Shown in pieces: positions 8,100 through 15,312 of a stretch of 64,000 bases of DNA; positions within the stretch are counted from its first letter, which is position 1, and each line of letters starts with the position of its first letter. The notes beneath the pieces are model-generated. The model had not been told where the DNA came from. It ran no database searches and was given only the letters and a program-made list of their open reading frames with translations. Both the position numbers and the translations under genes were made by a program. Location: positions 62,001 to 126,000 of the forward strand of contig NZ_LWBS01000055.1 of NCBI RefSeq assembly GCF_001652265.1, in the 5' to 3' direction. Source of the DNA: Rhizobium leguminosarum. GTDB taxonomy: Bacteria > Pseudomonadota > Alphaproteobacteria > Rhizobiales > Rhizobiaceae.

Positions 8100-8632
8100 T
8101 CGAAAAACGAACCGCGACCGAAGTCCGCGCGGAGGGCCGAAAGCTGTCTGGCTACGCGGCCACATTCGGCCAGGAAACACGGATCCTGGACTTCAATGAG
8201 ACGATCGCACCCGGCGCATTCTCTGCCAGCCTTTCCGGCCAGCCGGATATCCTCGCATTGGTCGACCATGATCCCGGGAAGGTTCTCGGCCGCACGAAGT
8301 CCGGCACGCTTCGCCTTTCCGAAGATGCCCGCGGGCTGCGGTTCGAAATCGAAATTCCCGACACGTCACTGGGCAGGGACATCCTGGCGATGGCGGTTCG
8401 TTCCGACCTTGGCGGCATGTCGTTTGGCTTCACCGTGCCGGAGGGCGGCGACGAATGGCGCGGCGATAAGCGGACGCTCCGCAGTGTCGTCTTGCACGAA
8501 ATCAGCGTTGTGCAGTCGTTCCCGGCCTATGGCGGCACGTCCATTCAGGCGCGCGCCCGGCAGCATCGCACCGACGCCGATCGGCGGCTGGCAGTTCTAG
8601 AATTGGAGGCTGCGCATGTGGCCCTTTCCTAA
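8096..8632 (+). CDS. HK97-family prohead protease
   Basis: This 178-residue serine protease of the S78 family matures the head by removing the capsid delta domain. The opening LSGYAATFGQETRI..FNETIAPGAF motif is diagnostic. The catalytic His is in LVDHDPGKVLGR near residue 60 and the Ser in LGGMSFGF near residue 110. VLHEISVVQSFPAYGGT completes the active-site core. It starts inside the connector stop (ATGA) and overlaps the portal gene by 17 bp. Here it follows the capsid gene, the reverse of the usual order. Confidence 0.93.
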   Translation: MIEKRTATEVRAEGRKLSGYAATFGQETRILDFNETIAPGAFSASLSGQPDILALVDHDPGKVLGRTKSGTLRLSEDARGLRFEIEIPDTSLGRDILAMAVRSDLGGMSFGFTVPEGGDEWRGDKRTLRSVVLHEISVVQSFPAYGGTSIQARARQHRTDADRRLAVLELEAAHVALS

Positions 8633-9818
8633 AGCCGAAAAGCGCATCGCTTCGGATGATCCGTTCCTCGGCCAGTTCCTCGGCGCACGTGCTACGGGCC
8701 GTGCAGACATCGAAAAAGCCAGCGGCCATGCCGTCGCTCATCGATGCATTTCCGTCATCGCTGAGAACCTCGCCAGCGTTCCGCTTGCGGTCTATCGCAA
8801 GACCGAGGACGGCGGCCGCGATAAGGCTACGGAGCATCCGCTCTATGGCGTCCTGCATGACGAGACTGCCCCCGGCCTGACTGCCTTCGAGGCGCGCGAA
8901 TGGCTTCTGTCGTCCGCCCTGACCTACGGCAACGCCTATGCCAAGATCGGCCGGAATGGTCGCGGCCAGGTCACGTCTCTCTCTCCGCTGGTTGCGGGAA
9001 GCGTCACCGTCGAAAAGCTGAAGACCGGCCGTTTGCGCTACAAGGTGGCGAAGGCGGACGGCGGCACGGAAGTGTTGCTGCAGGATGAAGTGCTGCATAT
9101 CCGCTATCGGACGAAGGACGGAATCCTCGGCCTGTCTCCGATCCAGATTGCAGCCGCTGCTTTCGGGCTTGCTCTTGCGCAACAAGATCAGGCTGGCGCG
9201 GCTGCGGAGAACGCTTTCCGGCCGGCCGGCGCATTGGTGTTTCCTGACAAGCTGGCGGGCACCGGCAAAGATAGCGTCATTGCAAAATTCAAGGAACGCT
9301 TCATCGGTTCCCTGAAAGCGAACGAGGTGATGATCCTCGACGGCGGCGCGAAATTCGAAACCTTCCAATTCAATTCGAAGGATAGCGAATTCCTCGATAG
9401 CCGGAAGCTTTCAAATCTCGATATCTGCCGCGTGTTCGGCGTCCCGCCTTCTGTGGCCGGTATCACCGATGACGCGACCTACAGCAACATCGGCGAGGAA
9501 AGCCGCGCTCTTGTTATGCGCTGCCTGGCACCATGGGCAAAGCGTGTCGAGATGGCCATGACAATCCAGCTCCTTTCGCCGGAGGCTCGCAAGACGCTCT
9601 TTATCGAGCACGACTTGAACGCTCTCACCCGCGGCGATCTGGCAACCCGCTATGGTGCCTATCGCATCGCACGTGATGGCGGCTGGCTTTCTGCGAACGA
9701 AATCCGGGCTTTCGAGAATATGAGCAAGATCGAAGGCGGCGACACGTATGCCGAGCCATTGAACATGGGCGTTCTCGGCGCGAACGATAACCGATCGAAG
9801 CTGGACAATGCGGCATGA
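8616..9818 (+). CDS. HK97-family portal protein
   Basis: This 400-residue protein should form the dodecameric DNA entry channel of the head. Diagnostic segments are VAHRCISVIAENLASVPLAVYR near residue 45, EAREWLLSSALTYGNAYAKI near 92, VLHIRYRTKDGILGLSPIQ near 155 and the VFGVPPSVAGITDDATYSNIGEE loop region near 270. The start is inside the protease gene. The stop TGA overlaps the adaptor ATG. The extreme C-terminus (ANDNRSKLDNAA) resembles rhizobial tmRNA tag peptides in composition, which is discussed as a finding. Confidence 0.95.
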   Translation: MWPFPKAEKRIASDDPFLGQFLGARATGRADIEKASGHAVAHRCISVIAENLASVPLAVYRKTEDGGRDKATEHPLYGVLHDETAPGLTAFEAREWLLSSALTYGNAYAKIGRNGRGQVTSLSPLVAGSVTVEKLKTGRLRYKVAKADGGTEVLLQDEVLHIRYRTKDGILGLSPIQIAAAAFGLALAQQDQAGAAAENAFRPAGALVFPDKLAGTGKDSVIAKFKERFIGSLKANEVMILDGGAKFETFQFNSKDSEFLDSRKLSNLDICRVFGVPPSVAGITDDATYSNIGEESRALVMRCLAPWAKRVEMAMTIQLLSPEARKTLFIEHDLNALTRGDLATRYGAYRIARDGGWLSANEIRAFENMSKIEGGDTYAEPLNMGVLGANDNRSKLDNAA

Positions 9819-10159
9819 CGGGCGCGGGAGATCTTCGTGAAGTCATCGAATTTCAGACTCGCACCGAGGCGGATGACGGTTTCGGCAATGTCGTGACTGG
9901 TCCCTTCGCGACCGTCTGGGCAGCGCCGGCCCGTATCCAAATCCTACGCGGCACTGAAACAGTCATGGCTGGCCGCCTCGACGGAAAGCAGACAGTCGCG
10001 ATTAGCATCCGGTGGCAGCCCGAGGTTGCCACCATCACAAGTGCTGCTTGGCGGGCCGTGAATGGCCGGACAGGCACAATCTACAATATCCGCAGCATCG
10101 AGCCGGACGAACGGCGCGCCTTCGTAAACATCCTCGTCGAAAGTGGAGTGACCACATGA
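9815..10159 (+). CDS. Phage head-tail adaptor (head closure)
   Basis: The 114-residue product begins GAGDLREVIEFQTRTEADDGFGN, the signature of the head-tail joining family (SPP1 gp16-like, PF05521). Beta strands follow with TVWAAPARI and the ISIRWQPEV, IYNIRSIEPDERR core. It would close the filled head and present the docking surface for a tail. No tail gene follows, so this is the last structural protein encoded by the island. It is ATGA-coupled to genes on both sides. Confidence 0.9.
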   Translation: MTGAGDLREVIEFQTRTEADDGFGNVVTGPFATVWAAPARIQILRGTETVMAGRLDGKQTVAISIRWQPEVATITSAAWRAVNGRTGTIYNIRSIEPDERRAFVNILVESGVTT

Positions 10160-10593
10160 AAATTGAAATTCGCAGCGTAAAGCTTTTCCACGATGACGAC
10201 GGCCAGCGCCCGTTCCGTAAGTTGGCATTCGCTGAAGTTACCCTGCCGGAAATCTCGATGCAGATCCGCGACGTCACGCTCACGTGGAGCGAGGCGGAGG
10301 GATACATTGCAGTCGCGCCGTTCGCGGAGACGAGAAGCAAGGCGCGTGCCGTCACCTGGCACCATCAGTCGGACTTCGGGAAGGCGTTGGCTCAGGCCAT
10401 CGTGAAGGCGTGGCGCGGCATTGGTGGCGTCAATCCGTCCGAGCCGTTGCCGGTAAAGCCGCAGCCAATCGAGCGGCGCGTCTTCCCGGCCAGTTTCACC
10501 GTGCATGACGAGGCGAGCGACGCAGAAGCCGTAGAAGGGCTTGCGCGGACGCTCAGTGTTGAACAAGAGGAGGTTAGACGTGTCCTTAGTTGA
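10156..10593 (+). CDS. Island protein of unknown function with SpoVG-like strand pattern
   Basis: The 145-residue product is not recognised. The N-terminal half has alternating strands (IEIRSVKLF, LAFAEVTLP, MQIRDVTLTW, GYIAVAPF) and then a helix (FGKALAQAIVKAW). This recalls the SpoVG fold and the smaller island protein at 1912, but without a search this is a weak inference. The last third is charged and probably flexible. It is translationally coupled to the adaptor gene (ATGA) and overlaps the next HTH gene by 14 bp. Confidence 0.6.
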   Translation: MKIEIRSVKLFHDDDGQRPFRKLAFAEVTLPEISMQIRDVTLTWSEAEGYIAVAPFAETRSKARAVTWHHQSDFGKALAQAIVKAWRGIGGVNPSEPLPVKPQPIERRVFPASFTVHDEASDAEAVEGLARTLSVEQEEVRRVLS

Positions 10594-10762
10594 CTATACC
10601 CCTAGAGGGCTGCGCCGCGAGGATGCGGCCAAATATATCGGCGTGTCGCCATCCTTATTCGATCGACTGCGCAAGGAAGGCAAAGTGCCCGAACCGCGCG
10701 GCCTGTTCGGTCTGATGGTCTGGGATAGAACCGACCTTGATGCAATCTTCGAGCGGGCTTAG
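10580..10762 (+). CDS. Second AlpA/excisionase-like HTH protein
   Basis: The product is a 60-residue DNA-binding protein with GTG start at 10580 and an excellent AGAGGAGG at 10566-10573. The core LRREDAAKYIGVSPSLFDRLRK is a helix-turn-helix of the HTH_17/AlpA type, followed by a short wing (PEPRGLFGLMVWDRTDLD). Together with the gene at 1682 it gives the island two small regulators. One may serve as excisionase and the other as activator, but the sequence does not say which. A GC hairpin (GCGGGC/GCCCGC) follows the stop, without a T run. Confidence 0.75.
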   Translation: MSLVDYTPRGLRREDAAKYIGVSPSLFDRLRKEGKVPEPRGLFGLMVWDRTDLDAIFERA

Positions 10763-10865
10763 CGGCCCGCTTGACAATTTCCGCGAGTTCAAGCAGAGAT
10801 TGCACGCGGTCACCAACCGCAGCGGCTACCAACCGCACGCATGCCACCACAGTAGGAGACGAAGC

Positions 10866-10958
10866 ATGGCAACGGTTTTAACCGGCCGACTTCGCTCGGC
10901 CTATTTGTGGAGTATTAGGCAGTGCGTGAACGGATTGAAAATCTCATTGAGCAACTAA
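10866..10958 (+). CDS. Possible 30-residue ORF over a hairpin
   Basis: An ATG at 10866 has AGGAG about 8 bp upstream, and the frame runs 30 codons. It overlaps the next gene by 37 bp. The coding stretch contains the perfect hairpin GGCCGA-CTTCGC-TCGGCC (10884-10901). This may instead be a leader or terminator element. Weak evidence for a protein. The rest of 10763-10921 shows no gene. Confidence 0.25.
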   Translation: MATVLTGRLRSAYLWSIRQCVNGLKISLSN

Positions 10959-11086
10959 TCGAACTGCTGGACCGTCTCGACGGCGATCCTGATATTGAGC
11001 TCGATCCAGCGGAAGACGGAATAGCCGACTTCGATGGCTTGATTGAGCAGGTCGCACTTCCCGGCTTCCGCGAGGCAGCCGTATGA
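10922..11086 (+). CDS. Small acidic island protein
   Basis: The product has 54 residues from GTG at 10922, with GGAG about 9 bp upstream. It has a leucine/isoleucine helix (IENLIEQLIELLDRLDGD) and then a very acidic linker. Proteins of this size and composition, with the LDRLDGDPD phrase, are common next to small genes in rhizobial prophages, but I know no function. It is ATGA-coupled to the next gene. Confidence 0.6.
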   Translation: MRERIENLIEQLIELLDRLDGDPDIELDPAEDGIADFDGLIEQVALPGFREAAV

Positions 11087-11289
11087 AGCGGGCCGTCATT
11101 CTCGAAATCAAAGAATTGGCTGCCGAGGCTGGTGCTATCAGTTGGGAGCTTGTCCGAGAGGGCAAACATCTGATTATCGATTTCCGATTCTCTGACAGGA
11201 CCGTCCGGCAGGTACTTGCCGCCACGCCATCGGGACCGCGCGCACGTCGAAACGAGGCCGCTTGGCTGCGCAGGAAGGCAGTAGCATGA
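11083..11289 (+). CDS. Small basic island protein
   Basis: The product is 68 residues and basic. It shows an N-terminal helix, then two strands (WELVREGKHLIIDFRF) and a C-terminal VLAATPSGPRARRNEAAWLRRK. The helix-strand-strand layout with a basic tail resembles HicA/dsRBD-like small phage proteins, but no catalytic His typical of HicA is evident beyond GKH. This is the last gene of the island and is coupled by ATGA to the acidic protein before it. An acidic-basic pair like this could act together. Confidence 0.6.
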   Translation: MKRAVILEIKELAAEAGAISWELVREGKHLIIDFRFSDRTVRQVLAATPSGPRARRNEAAWLRRKAVA

Positions 11290-11382
11290 GCCGTCATGCG
11301 CCATCCATGTTCCACGGAATCCCCGCTACTCTAGGGAAAAGCCCGGAAAACATGGTAATTCTGGTTAAATCTGTGGCGCATG

Positions 11383-11408
11383 AAAAACCCGCCAACTAAG
11401 GGCGGGTT
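11383..11408 (-). terminator. Terminator downstream of tRNA-Thr
   Basis: AACCCGCC and GGCGGGTT form an 8-bp stem with a 7-nt loop. On the minus strand it is followed by five T. It lies 34 bp beyond the tRNA 3' end, within island DNA, so the island appears to supply the terminator for the tRNA it rebuilt. Confidence 0.75.
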
Positions 11409-11441
11409 AGTCATTAAGTCATTGATATGACTGTGAAATTT

Positions 11442-11517
<76 letters not shown>

Positions 11518-11674
11518 GATAGTTGCCCAACTAGCAGATTCTGTGATTCTGTAAAGGGAAAATCCGCGGCCGCGCCGACAAGTCTGCTGCAGCTCAAAAC
11601 GCTTCGCATAGAAAACGTCCTTGTCGCACAAGGCCTTTATCCTTTAGCTAGGGCAGCATCATAAAGGGCATTGC

Positions 11675-12448
11675 ATGGGCCGTTCATTTCAGACGCTTTC
11701 CTTTCTCGCCTCACCAACGACGGAGGCGCTTGCCGCGCGCGAGGAGTTGATTGGCATCTATGGTGACGTAGCGGCTGACGAAGCTGACGTCATTGTCGCG
11801 CTCGGCGGCGACGGTTTCATGCTGCAGACGCTGCACAACACCATGAACTCGGGCAAGCTGGTCTACGGCATGAACCGCGGCTCGGTCGGCTTCCTGATGA
11901 ACGACTATCGTAGCGAACGACTTCAGGAGCGCATCTGCGCCGCCGTTGAAAACGTCTTCCGGCCATTGCAAATGACGACGGCCAATGCCGACGGGACCAA
12001 CTCGACGGCGCTCGCCATCAACGAGGTCTATCTTTTCCGCCAATCCTATCAGGCGGCGAATCTGAGGGTCACGGTAGACGGGCGTGTTCGCCTGGAGGAA
12101 CTGATCTGCGATGGGTTGATGGTGGCGACCCCTGCCGGATCGACGGCGTATAATCTTTCCGCCCATGGCCCGATCCTGCCGCTCGAGGCGCCACTGCTCG
12201 CCATGACGCCGGTCAGCGCTTTCAGGCCACGGCGCTGGAGGGGCGCACTGCTTCCAAACAAGGTGACCGTCGATATCGACGTCCTCGAGCCGGTGAAGCG
12301 GCCGGTGAACGCGGTGGCCGACAATACCGAGGTCAAATCGGTGCTGCATGTCCGCATCGCCCAGTCGGAGCATATGACGGCACGCATCCTTTCTGATCCC
12401 GACCGCTCCTGGTCCGACCGTATCCTCGCCGAGCAGTTCAAGGATTGA
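11675..12448 (+). CDS. nadK: NAD kinase
   Basis: The enzyme phosphorylates NAD to NADP using ATP, in the cytoplasm. The 257-residue protein has the GGDG nucleotide site at residues 44-47, the NEVY segment (AINEVYLFR) and the conserved CDGLMVATPAGSTAYNLSAHGPI block that contacts NAD. The length matches short alphaproteobacterial NAD kinases. The ATG start is at 11675 with only a weak ribosome site. It is the first host gene right of the island. The next gene starts 4 bp after its stop, so they are probably an operon. Confidence 0.95.
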   Translation: MGRSFQTLSFLASPTTEALAAREELIGIYGDVAADEADVIVALGGDGFMLQTLHNTMNSGKLVYGMNRGSVGFLMNDYRSERLQERICAAVENVFRPLQMTTANADGTNSTALAINEVYLFRQSYQAANLRVTVDGRVRLEELICDGLMVATPAGSTAYNLSAHGPILPLEAPLLAMTPVSAFRPRRWRGALLPNKVTVDIDVLEPVKRPVNAVADNTEVKSVLHVRIAQSEHMTARILSDPDRSWSDRILAEQFKD

Positions 12449-12452
12449 GACG

Positions 12453-12968
12453 ATGGCAATGCGACGGGTATTAATGACGAGCCTCCTGCTTGCGGGATGG
12501 AGCATTGCAGCTGAGCCCGCTCCGGCACAGGATGCCATCCTGCCGGCATCGGTGATTTTCGCGACCAGCACCGGCTACTGGGAGGATGACGGCAACGCAC
12601 CGGCGATTGAGCGCGCGCCGACGGGCGCCGAGAGCGTTGCCGACCCCGAAGGAAAGGCCGCGCAGCGCCACGGCTACTACAAGCTCTTTGCCGTGCGCCA
12701 GCCTGACAGGACTTCGAAGGTCTATCTGCAGCAGATCGCCCAGACCGAGACCGGCCCGGCGATCGCCTCGACCATCGAGCTGCAGGAGTTCAGCGACCTG
12801 AAGCCTTACGTGACCGATATCCGCCCCGAGAATTCGAACGGCATCATCAAGGAACCAGGGCTCTTCGCCACGGTCTATCTGAAGACCGACCCTGCCGCGG
12901 AGCCGGACGGCTGGACCGTGCTGATCGACGAATTCGGCGACATCACCGTGGAGAAGGCGACGAATTGA
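12453..12968 (+). CDS. Exported protein of unknown function
   Basis: The product has 171 residues with a clear Sec signal peptide: RR near the start, a hydrophobic core LLLAGW, and probable cleavage near residue 25 (APAQ-DA). The mature part is mostly beta and lacks cysteine pairs or catalytic motifs that I recognise. It starts 4 bp after nadK and its stop overlaps the possible start of the hydrolase gene. A conserved rhizobial periplasmic protein is the likely description. Confidence 0.75.
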   Translation: MAMRRVLMTSLLLAGWSIAAEPAPAQDAILPASVIFATSTGYWEDDGNAPAIERAPTGAESVADPEGKAAQRHGYYKLFAVRQPDRTSKVYLQQIAQTETGPAIASTIELQEFSDLKPYVTDIRPENSNGIIKEPGLFATVYLKTDPAAEPDGWTVLIDEFGDITVEKATN

Positions 12969-13003
12969 ACGGCTGGGACTTGTTCAGCGGGGGCATCCAA
13001 AAG

Positions 13004-14023
13004 ATGAAACTGGGCTTTCGCGACGGCGTCCTCTACGACAAGAGAAGGTCGAATTGGGACGCAGCCGGCCCCCGACCCATCAACTGGTCCCTCTGGTATC
13101 CCGCTGCCGATGACGCGCGGGAAAGCGACCTCCCGGAAAGAAGCTGGTTCCAGAAAGCGGCCGTCGCCCGCGATGCGTCCATCCGGCCAGAAGCCAGGCC
13201 CTATCCCCTCGTCCTTCTGTCGCATGGCACCGGCGGATCCGCGGCCGGACTGGAGTGGCTGGCGCGACGGCTGGTCGATCGCGGATTTGCAGCGCTCGGC
13301 GTCAGCCACCATGGCAATACCGGCAACGAGCCCTATCGCGCTGAAGGCTTTGCCTGCCTTTGGGAGCGGGCGCCGGATCTAAGCTACATGCTCGACCACA
13401 GCGATGCATGGCTGCGCGATCTTTCGGGCCATATCGATACAACTCGTGTGTTCGCAGCCGGATTTTCGGCCGGAGCCTATAGCGTGATGCTGCTGCTTGG
13501 CGCTGTCGCCCAGTTCTCGCAGTTCGAACCGTCCAGGATGAAGCCGGGTGGCGCGCGCGGACCCAGGGAGTTTCCCGACCTTGCCGATCATATTCCGGCA
13601 TTGCTGCGCACCAGCCATGTGTTTTCCGATTCATGGTCCCGCATGTCGAAGTCCTACCGAGATGACAGAATCAAGGCCGCGCTCATCTGCGCGCCGGGCC
13701 GGTCCGTTCTCGGTTTCAGCGAGGAAAGCCTGAAAGCTGTCGAAGCGCCCGCGCTCATCCTGGTCGGTGATGCCGACAGGGCGGCACCGGCCGAAGAATG
13801 CTCATCATGGCTGCATGCGCGGCTCCGGCGCAGCGCTCTCAAAATCTTCGGCGGCGGCCTTGGGCATTATGTCTTCGTGCCAGAGGGAACGGCGCTCGGT
13901 TTTGCCTTTGCGGCAGAACTCTTTACCGATCCCCCCGGCATCGAGCGCGCGGCCGTTCACGACGAGATTGCCGATCTGTCGGCAGCGCTGTTTCAAAACG
14001 TCGATAAAGCCGCGATTGCTTGA
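13004..14023 (+). CDS. Alpha/beta hydrolase (dienelactone-hydrolase-like)
   Basis: This predicted serine hydrolase has the oxyanion segment VLLSHGTGGS near residue 70, the nucleophile elbow GFSAG with Ser at the centre, an acid in LILVGDADRAAP and His in GGGLGHYVF. From ATG 13004 it has 339 residues. TTG at 12965 would add 13 residues and overlap the upstream stop. The shorter start puts the family's usual first strand (GFRDGVLYD) at the N-terminus. No signal peptide. Substrate unknown. It is in line with the nadK operon and is followed by a bidirectional terminator. Confidence 0.85.
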   Translation: MKLGFRDGVLYDKRRSNWDAAGPRPINWSLWYPAADDARESDLPERSWFQKAAVARDASIRPEARPYPLVLLSHGTGGSAAGLEWLARRLVDRGFAALGVSHHGNTGNEPYRAEGFACLWERAPDLSYMLDHSDAWLRDLSGHIDTTRVFAAGFSAGAYSVMLLLGAVAQFSQFEPSRMKPGGARGPREFPDLADHIPALLRTSHVFSDSWSRMSKSYRDDRIKAALICAPGRSVLGFSEESLKAVEAPALILVGDADRAAPAEECSSWLHARLRRSALKIFGGGLGHYVFVPEGTALGFAFAAELFTDPPGIERAAVHDEIADLSAALFQNVDKAAIA

Positions 14024-14029
14024 GCAAAA

Positions 14030-14055
14030 CAAAAGCCCCGTCTCCGGAGCTTTTG
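14030..14055. terminator. Bidirectional terminator between hydrolase and prfB
   Basis: CAAAAGC (14030-14036) pairs with GCTTTTG (14049-14055) around an inner CCG/CGG stem and TCTC loop. A/T-rich flanks on both sides suit the two convergent genes. Confidence 0.8.
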
Positions 14056-14080
14056 TTGTCTCAATCCATCGTCAATCCGA

Positions 14081-15212
14081 TCAGTCGACATCCTCGACAA
14101 CCGCGTCGGCGGCGCCGCTGATGCGGTGAGCGAGTGCTGCTTCCATGAACTCGTTCAGGTCGCCGTCGAGCACATCATCCGGCGCGCTGCTGGCGACGCC
14201 GGTGCGCAAGTCTTTGACCATCTGATAGGGCTGCAACACGTAGGAGCGGATCTGGTGGCCCCAGCCGATCTCGGTCTTGGAAGCGGCTTCGGCGCTGGCG
14301 GCATCCTCACGCTTCTTCAGTTCCGCTTCGTACATGCGGGCGCGCAGCATGTCCCACGCCTTGGCGCGGTTCTTGTGCTGCGAGCGCTCCTGCTGGCACT
14401 GCACGACGATACCGGTCGGAATATGCGTAATGCGCACGGCCGAGTCGGTGGTGTTGACGTGCTGGCCGCCGGCGCCTGAGGAACGGTAGGTGTCGATGCG
14501 GCAGTCGCTTTCGTTGATCTCGATCTGGATCGAGTCGTCGACAACGGGGTAGACCCAGATCGACGAAAAGGACGTATGACGACGCGCATTGCTGTCGTAA
14601 GGCGAGATGCGCACCAGGCGGTGCACGCCCGATTCCGTCTTCAACCAGCCATAGGCATTGTGTCCCTTGACGAGCAGGGTCGCAGACTTGATGCCTGCCT
14701 CTTCCCCGTCATGGACTTCGAGAAGCTCTACCTTGAAACGCTGGCGTTCGGCCCAGCGGGTGTACATGCGCAGAAGCATGTTCGCCCAGTCCTGGCTTTC
14801 GGTGCCACCGGCGCCGGAATGGACTTCGAGATAGGTGTCGTTGCCATCGGCTTCGCCGGAGAGCATGGCTTCCACCTGGCGGCGCGCGGCCTCGGCCTTC
14901 AAGGCCTTCAGCGTATCCTCGGCTTCCTTGACGACGCTCTCGTCGCCCTCTTCCTCGCCAAGCTCGATCAGCTCGATGTTGTCGTTCAGCTGCTGCTCGA
15001 GCAGCTTCACGCCGCTGATGCCGTCATCCAGCTGCTGGCGCTCGCGCATCAGCTTCTGCGCTTCGGAAGCGTCGTTCCAGAGGTTCGGATCCTCTGCCTT
15101 GTTGTTCAACCAATCCAGCCGTCTTATCGCCTGGTCCCAGTCAAAGATGCCTCCTCAGCAGGGTGATGGCCTGCTTGGTTTCATCGACCACGTTTTCGAT
15201 TTCCGCTCGCAT
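14081..15212 (-). CDS. prfB: Peptide chain release factor 2, made by programmed +1 frameshift
   Basis: RF2 releases the peptide at UGA and UAA codons. The visible uninterrupted frame starts at 15109, but the true start is ATG at 15212. Twenty-three codons run to CTT TGA C, where a +1 shift (15141-15146) leads into [11 protein letters not shown] and the rest, giving 376 residues, a normal RF2 length. The GGQ catalytic motif is in [20 protein letters not shown]. The stop-codon recognition tripeptide reads SPY ([15 protein letters not shown]) rather than the SPF of E. coli RF2. The frameshift lets low RF2 levels raise RF2 synthesis. Confidence 0.95.
15141..15155 (-). promoter_or_regulatory. RF2 programmed frameshift site
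   Basis: Read on the minus strand: AGGAGG (15155-15150), CAT, then CTT TGA C. The Shine-Dalgarno-like hexamer lies three bases before the slippery CTT, and TGA sits in the A site, the same architecture and spacing as in E. coli prfB. It is an autoregulatory recoding signal. Confidence 0.95.
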
Positions 15213-15260
15213 TATCCTGCTTCTCTATCTCGGTATTCTCAAGTGCTGGTGACATAGAGA

Positions 15261-15294
15261 CGCCCGCCGCGGATGTAAAGGGCCGTGGCGGGCG
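15261..15294 (-). terminator. Hairpin between ponA stop and prfB start
   Basis: CGCCCGCC and GGCGGGCG form an 8-bp stem around an 18-nt loop, 18 bp past the penicillin-binding-protein stop. There is no T run, so it may only weakly end that transcript or protect its 3' end. Confidence 0.45.
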
Positions 15295-15312
15295 TTCAAA
15301 ATTCGGCGACGA

